Source: an uncultured Victivallales bacterium (GTDB lineage: Bacteria; Verrucomicrobiota; Lentisphaeria; Victivallales; UBA1829). From it: DNA of 64,000 nucleotides. The stretch is taken from contig CALXRI010000006.1 in assembly GCA_944390795.1 (NCBI GenBank), positions 64,558 to 128,557 on the forward strand, given 5' to 3'. Positions 1 to 9,200 of this stretch are shown one piece after another. The notes below the pieces were generated by a model that saw only the letters and a program-made list of their open reading frames with translations, was not told the origin of the DNA and did no database searches. The first letter of the stretch is position 1. Each line of letters starts with the position of its first letter. The translations under genes and the position numbers were made by a program.

Positions 1-332
1 AGTTTCAGACAGTCCTCTTCGCAAGTCCACTGAATGTGGGGATAAGGATATGCGGTATAAGGACATTTCAGCGCAAGAAGGCGCTCAATGACTTCATCGG
101 TTCTGTCAACAATCGCAGCCGCGGAATCATGAGATGCGCAGCAGACAAGTCCCTCTCCGTCCAGAATGGAAAGAAGTTCCTTGTTGTCGACGGGGCCGAG
201 TCCGGAAATCTGTACGGCGTCATAACCGATCGCCTTGATCTTTTTCATGGATTCGGCAATGTCTTTCGGCGTTTTCGTGTATTCACGAATCGTGTAGAGC
301 TGTGCGGCGAGATTTTTCCTGCAAAGTTTCAT
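1..332 (-). CDS. Sugar phosphate isomerase/epimerase, N-terminal part (runs off window)
   Basis: The reverse strand is open from an ATG at 332 to the window edge, about 110 residues. The start is set by a strong AAGGAGG ribosome site directly upstream. The N-terminus (MKLCRKNLAAQLYTIREY, then a KKIKAIGYDAVQISGLG segment) is typical of the AP-endonuclease-2-like TIM-barrel family, in which the first strand is followed by a stretch like 'I..iGYdaVqisg'. Such proteins isomerise or epimerise small sugars or inositols in the cytosol. The gene is divergent from the GntR/LacI-type regulator at 697, which may control it. The substrate cannot be read from the sequence, and the catalytic glutamate/histidine part lies outside the window. 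Confidence 0.8.
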   Translation of the reverse strand, partial: MKLCRKNLAAQLYTIREYTKTPKDIAESMKKIKAIGYDAVQISGLGPVDNKELLSILDGEGLVCCASHDSAAAIVDRTDEVIERLLALKCPYTAYPYPHIQWTCEEDCLK

Positions 333-696
333 GATGGCAATCCTCCTTATGCAGAAGGTAATATAGACGTTTTTCCGATTTCTTCCAATGAAAAGCGTCT
401 TTTCCGGAAAACTTCTTCTTTTTTCCCCATCCTCCTCCATCCCGGGGAACCGGACTTCCCCAGTCCGGCAAGCCGGAGAGGTTCTTTCCGGAAAGCGACA
501 TATAATATACATATAATATAAATTCAATTCTTCTGCAATCCTGTAACAGGATATGATTTTTTCTGAAAAACTCGACAAATTAAACTCATTTATATTAAAT
601 TCCCTCTATTTTTTCAAAAAAACAAAAAATGAATCATTCCCCCTATTGACAAAAAAAATTATTAAGATATAATATAAACATAAAGAAGAGGACCCT
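333..696. promoter_or_regulatory. AT-rich divergent intergenic region
   Basis: This stretch lies between the divergent isomerase and regulator genes and holds no credible gene. The part from about 500 to 690 is very AT-rich and contains several TATAAT-like words on both strands, so promoters for both genes probably sit here. Only the one facing the regulator is well formed and is listed separately. Confidence 0.5.
646..673 (+). promoter_or_regulatory. Sigma-70-type promoter of the GntR/LacI-type regulator
   Basis: A perfect -35 box TTGACA (646-651) is followed after 16 bases by a perfect -10 box TATAAT (668-673). The regulator's ATG lies at 697, so the leader would be only about 15 to 20 bases long, with a GAGGA ribosome site inside it. 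Confidence 0.7.
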
Positions 697-1782
697 ATGA
701 GCCGGCAGCATCTATACAGCAGAATCTTTGACGACATCAAAGGAAAAATCGTCTCCGGAGAAATCCATGCCGGCGACTACATCCCCCCGATCAGCGCTCT
801 CCGGAACACATTCGGAGTCAGCCACATCACAGTCCTTCACGCACTGAAGGAACTGGCGGCCGAAGGGCTGATCGCCAAAGACCCCGGATGCGGCTATGTC
901 GCGGCGGAACTTCCGAATTCGAATATTTATGTCGGCTGTCTTCTGCGAAGCAACAGCGTATCCGGACGGGATCAGTATTTCAATGAAATCATCAGCGGAG
1001 TGCAGAACGCCGCGCTGACGGCGGGCGTCAACATGGTGTTCCCGTATTCCAGCGCGATGTTTCCCTCGTTTCCGAAGTTCCAGCAGGAAATCGTCAGAAC
1101 CGCCCTTCAGATGAAATCGCTGGTGAAAGGCTATCTGCTCGACGAATGGCTTTCCGACAACTCCATCAGTGAAATCGTAAAGGCGACCGGCCGTCCCGTG
1201 GTGCTGGTGAACCGCCCGACCCAGCTTCCGGTTCATGCGGTCTGTTCCGACGACCGGGGCGGCATCCGGAAAATGTTTCAGACACTGCGCTCCATGAAGT
1301 ATGAATGCTTCATTTACGCCGACAGCGGCTGGAAAACCCCCAGCCAGCTGGAACGGCGCGCGGCCTTCTCGGCATCCGCGGCTGATTCCGGAATGGGTGA
1401 AGACCGCGCAAAAATACTCTCCTCCGCTTCGCCGGGACTTCCGGACAGCGCTTATTTCAATGAACTACGCCGCCGGCTCCGGGATTTTTCCGGAAAAGGG
1501 CGGACCGTGATTATGGCATCTGCGGATGTCATAGCCAAAATGATCCTGGATGATCTGCAGGAAAACGGCTTCAGCATTCCGGGAGACGCCGGAGTGACCG
1601 GATTCGACGGCGTGGCGCTCGGACAGATGACGACACCGGCGCTGACCACGCTGAAGGTGGACACCGTCTCTCTGGGAGAAACCGCCATGCGCCTCCTCTG
1701 CAATCTCATCCGGGGCAATCTGACGGATTCCACTTTGAAACATCAGCAGATGCCGACTCTGATGTTCGGCGATACGATTTGA
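697..1782 (+). CDS. GntR-type winged-helix regulator with LacI-like sugar-binding domain
   Basis: Residues 7-65 form a GntR winged helix ('DIKGKIVSGEIHAGDYIP', 'FGVSHITVLHALKELAAEGLI'). Residues 73-360 resemble the periplasmic-binding-protein-like sensor of LacI regulators ('NIYVGCLLR', 'GVTGFDGVALGQMTTPALTT'). This GntR head with a LacI body is common in sugar regulators of Bacteroidetes and PVC bacteria. It probably binds a sugar or phosphosugar and controls the surrounding hydrolase and isomerase genes. It has its own strong promoter and faces away from the isomerase at 1-332. The effector is unknown. Confidence 0.88.
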   Translation: MSRQHLYSRIFDDIKGKIVSGEIHAGDYIPPISALRNTFGVSHITVLHALKELAAEGLIAKDPGCGYVAAELPNSNIYVGCLLRSNSVSGRDQYFNEIISGVQNAALTAGVNMVFPYSSAMFPSFPKFQQEIVRTALQMKSLVKGYLLDEWLSDNSISEIVKATGRPVVLVNRPTQLPVHAVCSDDRGGIRKMFQTLRSMKYECFIYADSGWKTPSQLERRAAFSASAADSGMGEDRAKILSSASPGLPDSAYFNELRRRLRDFSGKGRTVIMASADVIAKMILDDLQENGFSIPGDAGVTGFDGVALGQMTTPALTTLKVDTVSLGETAMRLLCNLIRGNLTDSTLKHQQMPTLMFGDTI

Positions 1783-1814
1783 AAAGGGAAACTTCCACTC
1801 CGGATAAATGCAAG

Positions 1815-1846
1815 AAGAATTTCACGGGAGAAGAATTTCACGGGAG
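1815..1846 (+). repeat. Two tandem copies of a 16-bp unit overlapping the ribosome site of the next gene
   Basis: The unit AAGAATTTCACGGGAG occurs at 1815-1830 and again, identically, at 1831-1846. It ends directly before AAGAAATG, so each copy carries a GGGAG ribosome-binding word. Only the second is at a useful distance from the ATG at 1852. It looks like a recent slippage or duplication event. Confidence 0.85.
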
Positions 1847-1851
1847 AAGAA

Positions 1852-3057
1852 ATGAAAGTGAGAATGAGAACGAAATCAATGTGGATCAGCATGCTTTCCT
1901 GCATCATGCTGTCTGGAAACGCCGCAGACATGCCGTTGAAGGATTTCGGAGCACTCAACTCCTGGCATGCATGGCGCGGAGGAAAAATCGCCGCCGGAAC
2001 GGAACAGTCCATTCTGCTGAATCTGCCGGGAACCATGGAACGGGTCTTTTCCTACACAAAACAGGAGGAAGCGCGCTTCGGAGACTTTCAGGGAATCTCC
2101 TTCCGCGCGAAAGGAGACGGAGGACGGCATACGATCTATCTCACCGTGCGCACAAAGCTCATGGATCGTACCGTGGCTTACACGGCGCCTTTTCTGATTG
2201 AAGGCAGGGAATGGCAGACCTGTCATGCCGCATGGAGCGACTTCATCAACGAATCCTGGGATGCGGACATGATCCTCAATGCGCCAGGCGGGATACCGGT
2301 TTCCGCCGTCTTATGGCGTTTCACGCTCGGCAATCACTGTCTGCTGACCCATGCGAATCAGCGTCTGCCCCGCTACAACGTGGAATTCGCCGATATGAAA
2401 CTGCTTCAGAAAGCGGAACCGCGCATTTTCCGGAACGATCCGCCGCCCTCTCTGAAAAGCGTTCTGGAAAAAATGAAACGCGGAGAAAAGGTGCTGATCT
2501 ACTGCCACGGGGATTCCATCACGGCAGGAACCGGCGTCGGGACAAAACGCTATCCCGTTCTTCTTGAAAAGATGCTTCAGGAACATTTAAAAAATAAGAA
2601 CATCTCCGTCAGGACCATCGCGGTCGGCGGCGCCAGAACCATCGATCTGCGCGTTTCCGCGGAAGCGGACTTCACCGGAAACGAAACTCCCGACCTCGTG
2701 ACGCTGATGCTCGGATTCAACGACAAGACCGCGGCCCGCCCCAAGGAATGGTTTCAGGCGTCGATGAACGATCTGATCGACCGGATCAGCCATTTTACAA
2801 AAGGGAAAACCTGCATCCTGCTGATGACCACAATCCCGGGCAGCGGCCCCCGTTTTGCCACACAGGACAACTATGCCGATACGGTGCGCACGCTTGCGGA
2901 AAAACGCGGACTGCCCTGCTTTGACATGGCGGCGATCTTCCGTCCTCTTGGTCAGGAAGGCGTCAAACCTTATTTCAAGGATATCGCTCACCCCAATATC
3001 AAAGGGCATGAACTTCTGGCATCGGGCCTGATGAAATATCTGCTCGGAAACCTTTGA
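1852..3057 (+). CDS. Secreted SGNH/GDSL hydrolase with N-terminal beta-rich domain
   Basis: 401 residues. A hydrophobic N-terminal stretch (residues 8-24, ending in NAADM) looks like a signal peptide. Residues 30-195 form a beta-rich domain like the CIA30/carbohydrate-binding type ('FGDFQGISFRAKGDG'). The SGNH catalytic domain follows: block I GDSITAG near residue 220, a block III-like GFND near 288, and a catalytic pair DIAHPN near 378. Such enzymes deacylate sugars, for example acetylated polysaccharides, in the periplasm or outside the cell. It sits directly behind the GntR/LacI-type regulator and ahead of a pseudopilin-like gene. The substrate is not known. Confidence 0.85.
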   Translation: MKVRMRTKSMWISMLSCIMLSGNAADMPLKDFGALNSWHAWRGGKIAAGTEQSILLNLPGTMERVFSYTKQEEARFGDFQGISFRAKGDGGRHTIYLTVRTKLMDRTVAYTAPFLIEGREWQTCHAAWSDFINESWDADMILNAPGGIPVSAVLWRFTLGNHCLLTHANQRLPRYNVEFADMKLLQKAEPRIFRNDPPPSLKSVLEKMKRGEKVLIYCHGDSITAGTGVGTKRYPVLLEKMLQEHLKNKNISVRTIAVGGARTIDLRVSAEADFTGNETPDLVTLMLGFNDKTAARPKEWFQASMNDLIDRISHFTKGKTCILLMTTIPGSGPRFATQDNYADTVRTLAEKRGLPCFDMAAIFRPLGQEGVKPYFKDIAHPNIKGHELLASGLMKYLLGNL

Positions 3058-3117
3058 CGGAACTGCAAAACCGGTCTTTCCAGTCATGAACAGCATGCAA
3101 CATGCAGGGAAACGCTT

Positions 3118-3882
3118 ATGAATCCTCATATCAGAGACATCCGCAGCTGCGGAACGGCCAAAAGGCGGCATTCATTCACCTTGATAGAATTGCTGATCGT
3201 CATCTCCATCGTTGCATTGCTCTCATCTCTGCTTCTTCCCGCCTTGAATCAGGCCAGAGGCAAAGCTCTGGAGATCAGCTGCACCTCCCTGCTGAAACAG
3301 CAGATCACCGGATGGATCGCCTACGCGGATGACAACAAGGACTTCTGCCCGTTCGCGGCGGCGCCCTCCGGCGATGCCGGACACACAAAACATCTGGCAC
3401 GGGAGGGCAGTGTCTGGGTGGGGCTCGGACTGCTGTACTGCAACGGGTATGTGAAGCAGAAAAAGTCGTTTTACTGTCCGTCGGATTATGAAATGGCGGG
3501 TCGCCTCCCCTCACAGCTCAGGAGCTACTACCTGCAGAAACATCCCGAATACTGGGAGGACGGAAATCCCAACGATCTCATCATACTTTACAATATGAGA
3601 GGATCAAGCGGCCGGAGCGGATATCTGAAGGACAATATCAGGAACGGTATGGTTTCCTGTCCCTTTGCCATCAAGATAGGACTTGCCGGAGGGGACAACA
3701 GGGCATGGAGCCTTCATCGGCTCCAATATCCTGTCGCCTATGGAGACGGCAGCGTGCACAGCTGGAGAATCCGGAATGCCGCTGACACCAGAATCATCGA
3801 ATCCTATCTTCCCGGCGCCGTCACCTACGGAAATCTTGCAGTCACCAACGCCTTCTGGAGTTATTTCGACAAATGTTATTAA
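3118..3882 (+). CDS. Prepilin-type N-terminal cleavage/methylation protein (pseudopilin-like)
   Basis: 254 residues. The N-terminus carries a type II/IV prepilin signal: a short basic leader ending RRHS, then [18 protein letters not shown] with the conserved glutamate at +5. A soluble domain with aromatic and cysteine residues follows. Near the C-terminus '[12 protein letters not shown]' matches the 'DGSVH' tail of the large families of such proteins found in Lentisphaerota and Planctomycetes. Those occur beside secreted carbohydrate enzymes and are thought to be surface or secretion-linked rather than true pilus subunits. No type II secretion genes adjoin it. The ribosome site is weak (CAGGGAAAC), so the exact start is moderately sure. 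Confidence 0.85.
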   Translation: MNPHIRDIRSCGTAKRRHSFTLIELLIVISIVALLSSLLLPALNQARGKALEISCTSLLKQQITGWIAYADDNKDFCPFAAAPSGDAGHTKHLAREGSVWVGLGLLYCNGYVKQKKSFYCPSDYEMAGRLPSQLRSYYLQKHPEYWEDGNPNDLIILYNMRGSSGRSGYLKDNIRNGMVSCPFAIKIGLAGGDNRAWSLHRLQYPVAYGDGSVHSWRIRNAADTRIIESYLPGAVTYGNLAVTNAFWSYFDKCY

Positions 3883-3905
3883 GTAAAAATAACGGAAAGG
3901 AAAAC

Positions 3906-6413
3906 ATGAAATCAACGTCAGGAAACCTGCTGGCCGCCATTCTCGCTCTGCTCTGCGCGGGAGCGGCGGGTGCGGATAACAAGCCCGGAGAGTTCGCTCT
4001 TGTGGAAAATGGAAAGGCAATGGCGGAAATTGTCCTGCCGGAAAAAGCCGATGCAGTCTCTTCGTTCGCTGCGGAGGAACTCGCCGCATTTACCGGAAAA
4101 ATCACAGGGACAGCGCTGCCGATCGTGAAAATCGCGGGAAAGAGGAATGCAATCCGGTTTCTCTCCGCATCCGCCCCGGAAGTGACCAATGATCCCGCGC
4201 TGGCGGCAGCGGCGGCAAAGCTTGCGGATGACGGATATGTGATTGCGGTAAAAGGAAACTCCCTGCGAATTGTCAGCAGATACAGACGCGGCTATCTGTA
4301 CGGAGTCTACGAGCTTCTGAAGAAATACGGCGGCATGGTCTGGCTGCATCCCGGACAGGAGGGGGAAATCTGTCCGAAGAAATCCTCTTTCCGCGTTCCG
4401 GAACAGCTGACTGTCCGCAATCCGGCGTTCCGTCTGCGGCAGTTCCGGATTCACGCCAGTCCCGGCTGGGTTCCGGACTCCTATCTCTGGCTGATGAGAA
4501 ACGGTCTTCAGGTCATCACCTGGAAGGGTCAGTTCCGGAAAAAGGCCCAGCTCGACTTCATCGAAAAACTGGATCCCGTCTACATGGAAGGCGGCCACAG
4601 CCTCACCCGTTCAATGGTGGGCTTCTATCCCTCCGGAAAACAGGAAAAAGATGTCAGGGAAAAGCTTTTCCGGGAACATCCGGAATATTTCGGTCTGCGC
4701 AACGGGAAGCGGGTTCCCTCCTACAACCGCAGCGGCGACTATTCCCACATCTGCACGACCAATCCCGACGTGCTTGACCGCATTGCCGCCAATCTGAAGC
4801 AGCGCGTGGCTCTGTACGGCAGTCAGGAAGTGATCCGCTCCTTCTGCAACGACGATCACAACTACTGGTGCGAATGCGAGACCTGCCGCAGACTGGATCC
4901 TCCGGAAGAGGCGAAACAGAAACTGGTCTCCACACGCTGGTGGACTTTCATCAATCAGATGGCGGACAGGCTTCTGACACCGGAAAATCCGAATCTGACT
5001 CTGGATGTCTCCCTTTACATGAATTTCCGCAATCCTCCGGCTGGTTGCAGGCCGGATCCGCGCGTCATGGTCACGCTCTGCCCGCACGGACGCTGTTACA
5101 TTCACTCCCTGACAGATGAAAAATGTCCGATCAACAAACGTTTCCGCAACATGTTCGAAGCATGGCACCGCCTGAATCTGCGGGCTCATACGTTTGAATA
5201 CAGCAACTGCGGACCGGTGCCGCTTTCCTACGAACTGAACGAAAAACCGTGGATTGACGATCTGAAATTCTATCATTCGCTGAACATGATGGGGTTCGGA
5301 CTGGTCACCCGGGTCCCGGACGGCAATTACAAAGGGCGGAAAACCCGCTACCGTGATGAAAACTACTGGTTCGCCAACTGGCAGCTTCACTACCTCTCCG
5401 GCGTTTTCTCATGGGATGTCAATGCCGATTTCGAAACGGAATCGGAACGGGCGAACTCCCTCTACTACGGCGATGCGTGGAAATACATGAAGCCCTACCG
5501 CGCCCTGCTGCAGAAGGCGATCGCAAAAAACGGCGGCTGCATGGGATACGGCGTCGCGACCGGGTTTGACATCGGAGCGTGTTACGATGATCCTGAGCTG
5601 CAGAAGGAAACGGACCGTCTGCTGAAAGAAGCGGCGAAAGCGGTCTCCGGCAGCCCGCTTTATGCAAAACGGGTTGCGCGCGACCGGGATTATCTGGCCT
5701 ATGAATGGGAAACGGCATACCGCTCCTACGTCCTGACGAAAAATCCCATCCCCCTGCCCAAGGTGCACAGGGAGAAAATCAGGATCGACGGCGTTCTGGA
5801 TGAAAAAGTCTGGTCCGTCGCGCCGGAGATCACCGGATTCCGCTGTGCCGGAACGCCTCCCGTAAAGGCGCAGATCCCGACCGTTCTGAAAGTCGCCGAC
5901 GACGGCGCCAGCCTTTATTTCGGAATTCTGGCGATGAAGGATAAAAGCGGAAAAGTGGCGGACACCGCGTCCGGCGACGGTCTGCGCTCGCTGACCGGAA
6001 GCCACTTCGAAATCTTCGTCATGCCGCCCTGGTACAAAATGCGGAAATATTATCACATCGGATTCACGCACAACGGGAAAAGCTATCAGGCGCTCACGAC
6101 TTCCCCGACGGACCGGGATATGAGCATCCGCGTCGATTTTGAATTCGCGGTGAAGGATTATCCGGATCACTGGACTGCTGAGGTGCGCTTCCCGGTCCGG
6201 AAGCTGGGAGGTTGCCTGTCGCCACGGGAACTCTGGAGAATCAATGTCGCGCGCATGGCGCTGCGGGACACGGGAAAGCTGGAATGGAGCAGCATCAGCG
6301 GGGGAATTTTCCACGAGGTCCCGTATTACCGGACCTTCCGCGTCTCTCCCTGGCCGGGGAAAATCCCCGCCGGACAGCAGTATCCCTATCCGGAAAAGCT
6401 CAAGTTCGACTGA
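3906..6413 (+). CDS. Secreted DUF4838 protein with C-terminal CBM9-like domain
   Basis: 835 residues from the ATG at 3906, preferred over an in-frame ATG at 3873 because it has a GGAAAGG ribosome site and begins a clear signal peptide (hydrophobic residues 8-20, cleavage near AGAAGADN). Residues 25-130 resemble the small alpha/beta domain that precedes GH20/GH67 barrels. Residues 190-560 fit DUF4838, with a CECETC cysteine motif and many aromatic residues. From about 620 a CBM9-like sandwich begins ('KIRIDGVLDEKVWSVAPEI'). Proteins of this build are secreted glycan-acting enzymes of unproven specificity. The gene lies between the pseudopilin and a sugar isomerase gene and probably belongs to the same catabolic unit. 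Confidence 0.82.
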   Translation: MKSTSGNLLAAILALLCAGAAGADNKPGEFALVENGKAMAEIVLPEKADAVSSFAAEELAAFTGKITGTALPIVKIAGKRNAIRFLSASAPEVTNDPALAAAAAKLADDGYVIAVKGNSLRIVSRYRRGYLYGVYELLKKYGGMVWLHPGQEGEICPKKSSFRVPEQLTVRNPAFRLRQFRIHASPGWVPDSYLWLMRNGLQVITWKGQFRKKAQLDFIEKLDPVYMEGGHSLTRSMVGFYPSGKQEKDVREKLFREHPEYFGLRNGKRVPSYNRSGDYSHICTTNPDVLDRIAANLKQRVALYGSQEVIRSFCNDDHNYWCECETCRRLDPPEEAKQKLVSTRWWTFINQMADRLLTPENPNLTLDVSLYMNFRNPPAGCRPDPRVMVTLCPHGRCYIHSLTDEKCPINKRFRNMFEAWHRLNLRAHTFEYSNCGPVPLSYELNEKPWIDDLKFYHSLNMMGFGLVTRVPDGNYKGRKTRYRDENYWFANWQLHYLSGVFSWDVNADFETESERANSLYYGDAWKYMKPYRALLQKAIAKNGGCMGYGVATGFDIGACYDDPELQKETDRLLKEAAKAVSGSPLYAKRVARDRDYLAYEWETAYRSYVLTKNPIPLPKVHREKIRIDGVLDEKVWSVAPEITGFRCAGTPPVKAQIPTVLKVADDGASLYFGILAMKDKSGKVADTASGDGLRSLTGSHFEIFVMPPWYKMRKYYHIGFTHNGKSYQALTTSPTDRDMSIRVDFEFAVKDYPDHWTAEVRFPVRKLGGCLSPRELWRINVARMALRDTGKLEWSSISGGIFHEVPYYRTFRVSPWPGKIPAGQQYPYPEKLKFD

Positions 6414-6426
6414 TTCCCCGCCTCCG

Positions 6427-6462
6427 TTCCGGCATGCGTCTCTCCTTCTCCGCGTGCCGGAA
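6427..6462 (+). terminator. Strong hairpin after the DUF4838 gene
   Basis: An inverted repeat TTCCGGCATGCG (6427-6438) pairs with CGCGTGCCGGAA (6451-6462) around a pyrimidine-rich loop, 14 bases past the stop codon. Only a weak T-rich tail follows, so it may terminate, attenuate or protect the transcript end. Confidence 0.5.
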
Positions 6463-6590
6463 TGCACTTTCTTTGAAAATAAGGGAAAAGACGGGTTGAA
6501 ATACGGAAAAAGTGCGGCATTTTATATCTTGAACGGCTTTAGTAAGCAGAACAGGGAAAATTCTCTGAACGCAAAAACAGGAGAGAAATC

Positions 6591-7457
6591 ATGTTGAAGG
6601 TGGGGTTGAGCTCTTACAGCCTGTCAAGAGCGATCAGCAATGGAGAAATGGACATTTTCGGAGCCATCAAGTTCACCGCCGAGCGCGGCGGAAAACACAT
6701 TGAGATTGTTCCCGGAAACTCCTACGTTGTCACGGGAAACGACCAGCTTGCCGCTGATATTGTGAAGGCGGTCAAGGCGGCGGGCATGGAGATCTCAAGT
6801 TACACGATCGGCGCGAATTTCATGCTTCCCACCGCGGAGGAAATCAAAAAGGAAATCGCCCGCGTCAAGAAGGAGGTTGACACCGCGGCCAAGCTCGGCG
6901 TCACGAGAATGCGTCACGATGCCGGATGGCGGCCCGTTCCGGAAACAACCTGTGAACAGTTCGAAAAGGATCTGGTCATCGCCGTTGACGCCTGCGGAGA
7001 AATCGCCGATTATGCAAAGCAGTACGGGATCACGACCAGCGTGGAAAACCACGGTTTCCATTTCCAGGGCAGCGAACGCATTCAGCGGCTCGTGCTTGGT
7101 GTGAACCGGGATAATTTCCGCACTACGATGGATGTCGGAAACTTCCTCTGCGTCGACGAGGATCCGGAGGTTGCCGCCATGAACAACATCCGCTTCGCCT
7201 CCATGGTGCATTTCAAGGACTTCCACATCCGCCGGAATCCGCCCTGCAAGGATGGATATATCCCCACCGCGCATGGGCGCTTCATCCGCGGCGCAATCAC
7301 CGGGGACGGCGACGTCAATCTCGCAGCCATTGTCAAGATCATCAAGAATGCCGATTATGACGGCTTCCTCTCCATTGAGTATGAAGGCTGGGAGGAATGC
7401 AAGAGCGCCTGCGACAGAGCAATGAAAAACGTTCTGGCTCTTGTCGAAAACAACTGA
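6591..7457 (+). CDS. Sugar phosphate isomerase/epimerase (TIM barrel)
   Basis: 288 residues, the normal length for the AP-endonuclease-2-like isomerase family. Visible marks are the first strand 'KVGLSSYSLSRAI', a catalytic-type glutamate in 'TTSVENHGFHFQG', the DVGN metal-site segment near residue 180, 'MVHFKDFH' and the final 'GFLSIEYEGWEE' with the second metal-type glutamate. It probably interconverts keto and aldo sugars in the cytosol, downstream of the secreted enzymes encoded just before. GGAGAG precedes the ATG. A hairpin closes the preceding gene, so it may have its own promoter; a weak TTGAAA lies at 6496. Confidence 0.87.
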   Translation: MLKVGLSSYSLSRAISNGEMDIFGAIKFTAERGGKHIEIVPGNSYVVTGNDQLAADIVKAVKAAGMEISSYTIGANFMLPTAEEIKKEIARVKKEVDTAAKLGVTRMRHDAGWRPVPETTCEQFEKDLVIAVDACGEIADYAKQYGITTSVENHGFHFQGSERIQRLVLGVNRDNFRTTMDVGNFLCVDEDPEVAAMNNIRFASMVHFKDFHIRRNPPCKDGYIPTAHGRFIRGAITGDGDVNLAAIVKIIKNADYDGFLSIEYEGWEECKSACDRAMKNVLALVENN

Positions 7458-7472
7458 GCCTTCCGTTCCGAC

Positions 7473-7518
7473 GGAACACCCCCTCCGCTCCTCCGGAACG
7501 GCGGGGGTTCATTTTTGG
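7473..7518 (+). terminator. Probable intrinsic terminator after the isomerase
   Basis: GGAACACCCCCTCCG pairs imperfectly with CGGCGGGGGTTC and is followed by ATTTTT, about 15 bases after the stop codon at 7457. Confidence 0.55.
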
Positions 7519-7699
7519 AACACGAGCCGCGGCAACGGCGGTAAAAGCCGCCATTCCGCAGGGATTTCCGCTCCGGCATGATGAAATCGGGGAACAGAAA
7601 ACAGGTTTTTTCAGAAAATACTTCGGAAACGGGCTTGCCTATTCGCATTCCCGGGTTAAGTTGTCTTCCGAATCCCAACCGGAAAAGGAGAGTGCCGCA

Positions 7700-8194
7700 A
7701 TGTCCCGACTGATCTGTCTTGTTTCCTTTGTGCCCGCAATCCTGCTTCTGACCTCATGCGCGGGATGGTTGGAAAGCGGTCCCGAACCCGTGACTCCGCC
7801 CTTCCGGGAAAAACTCGCGACGCAGTCCGTGAACATCGGAGCGAAACCTGTGAAGGACACCGATGCGATCAACATGATGATCACCTCGCTTGCAATGACG
7901 CTGGTCTCGCGCGGGAACAGGCCCATTGCCTTTGCCATCACGGGGGAATCCAATGCGAAGAAACTTGCATTCCGGGTGATGCAGAAAATGGTCGAGCTGA
8001 ACCTGGCGGGATATGCGGCATCCGGACCGGAATATATTGTCGGATCCTTTGTAAACGAAAATCTGGAATGGACGCTGCGCATTGTCGAAGCGGATTCCGG
8101 AAAACGGATCTTCTCCAAAATGATTCCGCTTCAGGCCAAGGAGAATTTCGGAAAAAACGCACCGGCGGAAGGGGGAAATCCGGAAAAGCTGTAA
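7700..8194 (+). CDS. Small lipoprotein of unknown role
   Basis: 164 residues from an ATG preceded by AAAAGGAGAG. The upstream in-frame extension has no protein-like character. The N-terminus is a lipoprotein signal: a hydrophobic stretch, then LLLTSC with the lipid-bearing cysteine near residue 20. The mature part is an alpha/beta domain ('DTDAINMMITSLAMTLVSRG', 'EYIVGSFVNENLEWTLRIVEADSGKRIFSKMIPL') that recalls the FlgO/LpoB kind of small envelope lipoproteins, but I cannot place it. It stands alone between a terminator and a gene-poor region. Confidence 0.72.
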   Translation: MSRLICLVSFVPAILLLTSCAGWLESGPEPVTPPFREKLATQSVNIGAKPVKDTDAINMMITSLAMTLVSRGNRPIAFAITGESNAKKLAFRVMQKMVELNLAGYAASGPEYIVGSFVNENLEWTLRIVEADSGKRIFSKMIPLQAKENFGKNAPAEGGNPEKL

Positions 8195-8229
8195 TTCAGG
8201 ATGCAGCAGACTCTGATTGTCAAAGGTCA

Positions 8230-8451
8230 TCACACCTGTCTTTTAAGGTGAAGCCTTCGGCGACCAGCCTGCGCAGCCGGACCGCCGCAGCCCTGAAAGA
8301 AGGCGGCGAAGCAATTTTCGCGATACGGGGGGCATCGCGCCATCAGCCTGATTTTCTTAGTCAGTCCCGGAAAGACGATGTCGGGCCTGGCTTTGATGCT
8401 CTCCTTCCTGTTGCAGCTCTTCCAGGAGACGTTGAAGAACTCCATTTTCAC
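8230..8451 (-). pseudogene. Possible remnant of a Vsr-type endonuclease gene
   Basis: The reverse strand encodes a short stretch with 'KARPDIVFPGLTKKIRL'. The PDIVFP word followed by basic and hydrophobic residues is characteristic of the Vsr mismatch endonuclease core, but the following 'VHGCFWH' part is missing or scrambled and no upstream half is recognisable. This is a weak motif-based suggestion. Confidence 0.2.
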
Positions 8452-9049
8452 ACCGGCGATTCATGCGAACAGAAACGATATGCCCAATTCCATAATTTTC
8501 CGGCAGCCCCCTCCATTCACAGGAGTTTTCTGTGACATGGGGAAGCGCATTCGCCAATTGGAGATTGCCCCTGCATTCCCCCCTGCCGGCGGGGCAAGTG
8601 TCCGGTGATTTTCTTATATTGTTTCCGCGTAATCTTCCTGCGGGTGATATAGCATCAATGCTGAAAAGGTCAATGGTTTGACAGAATCCAGGAACGCGCT
8701 TATGAAACAAGAGGGGAATTTTTCGCGGCATCCTCACGGGAAACGGAAACATGGATGCTAACAAAGCAACATTTGTCATATTGAAAAAGCACGAATCCAG
8801 TATACATTATCTCCCGTATTCCAGCCTCCTGGAATTCCAAGTTCTGCGTGCAGGAAAAGCGTGAAATCCGGAAAGCAGTCTACCTGTCTTCACCGGACGG
8901 GAAACCATGCGATGACATCCTTATCCTTATATGGAAAAGCTGTGCAGGAATATCTTCGGAGTCTTGTGCCGGCGAATTTCAAGCGGCGGCAACAGCGTCC
9001 GGAGTCCCTGCGGCCCCGGAGAAATCCGGAACGGTATGCGGGTGATGTC

Positions 9050-9200
9050 CGAGCAGAAAATCGAAGACTTTTCCCGCTCCCTGCGCATGAGACGGGAGGG
9101 TGTGATGCCGAGACATTTGTCATACGGCATCTGACTGATGAAAGCCGTCCGGACTGTCCGGAACTCTTGCGGAAGCGGATCTTCCCGGGCGTTGGAAAGC
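9050..9200 (-). pseudogene. Possible remnant of an AraC-family regulator C-terminus
   Basis: One reverse frame reads 'FRTVRTAFISQMPYDKCLGITPSRLMRRERE', cut here to its key words: FRTVRTAF followed by KCLGITPSRLMRR. The last helix-turn-helix of AraC proteins has the form 'GF.d.syFsr.FKk..G.TPS.yR'. The spacing is off by a few residues and the upstream part is in other frames, so if real it is decayed. Confidence 0.25.

Noticed and set aside
8756-8830. Possible promoter words before the GH2 gene region
   Set aside because: No pair of boxes at a workable spacing was found.
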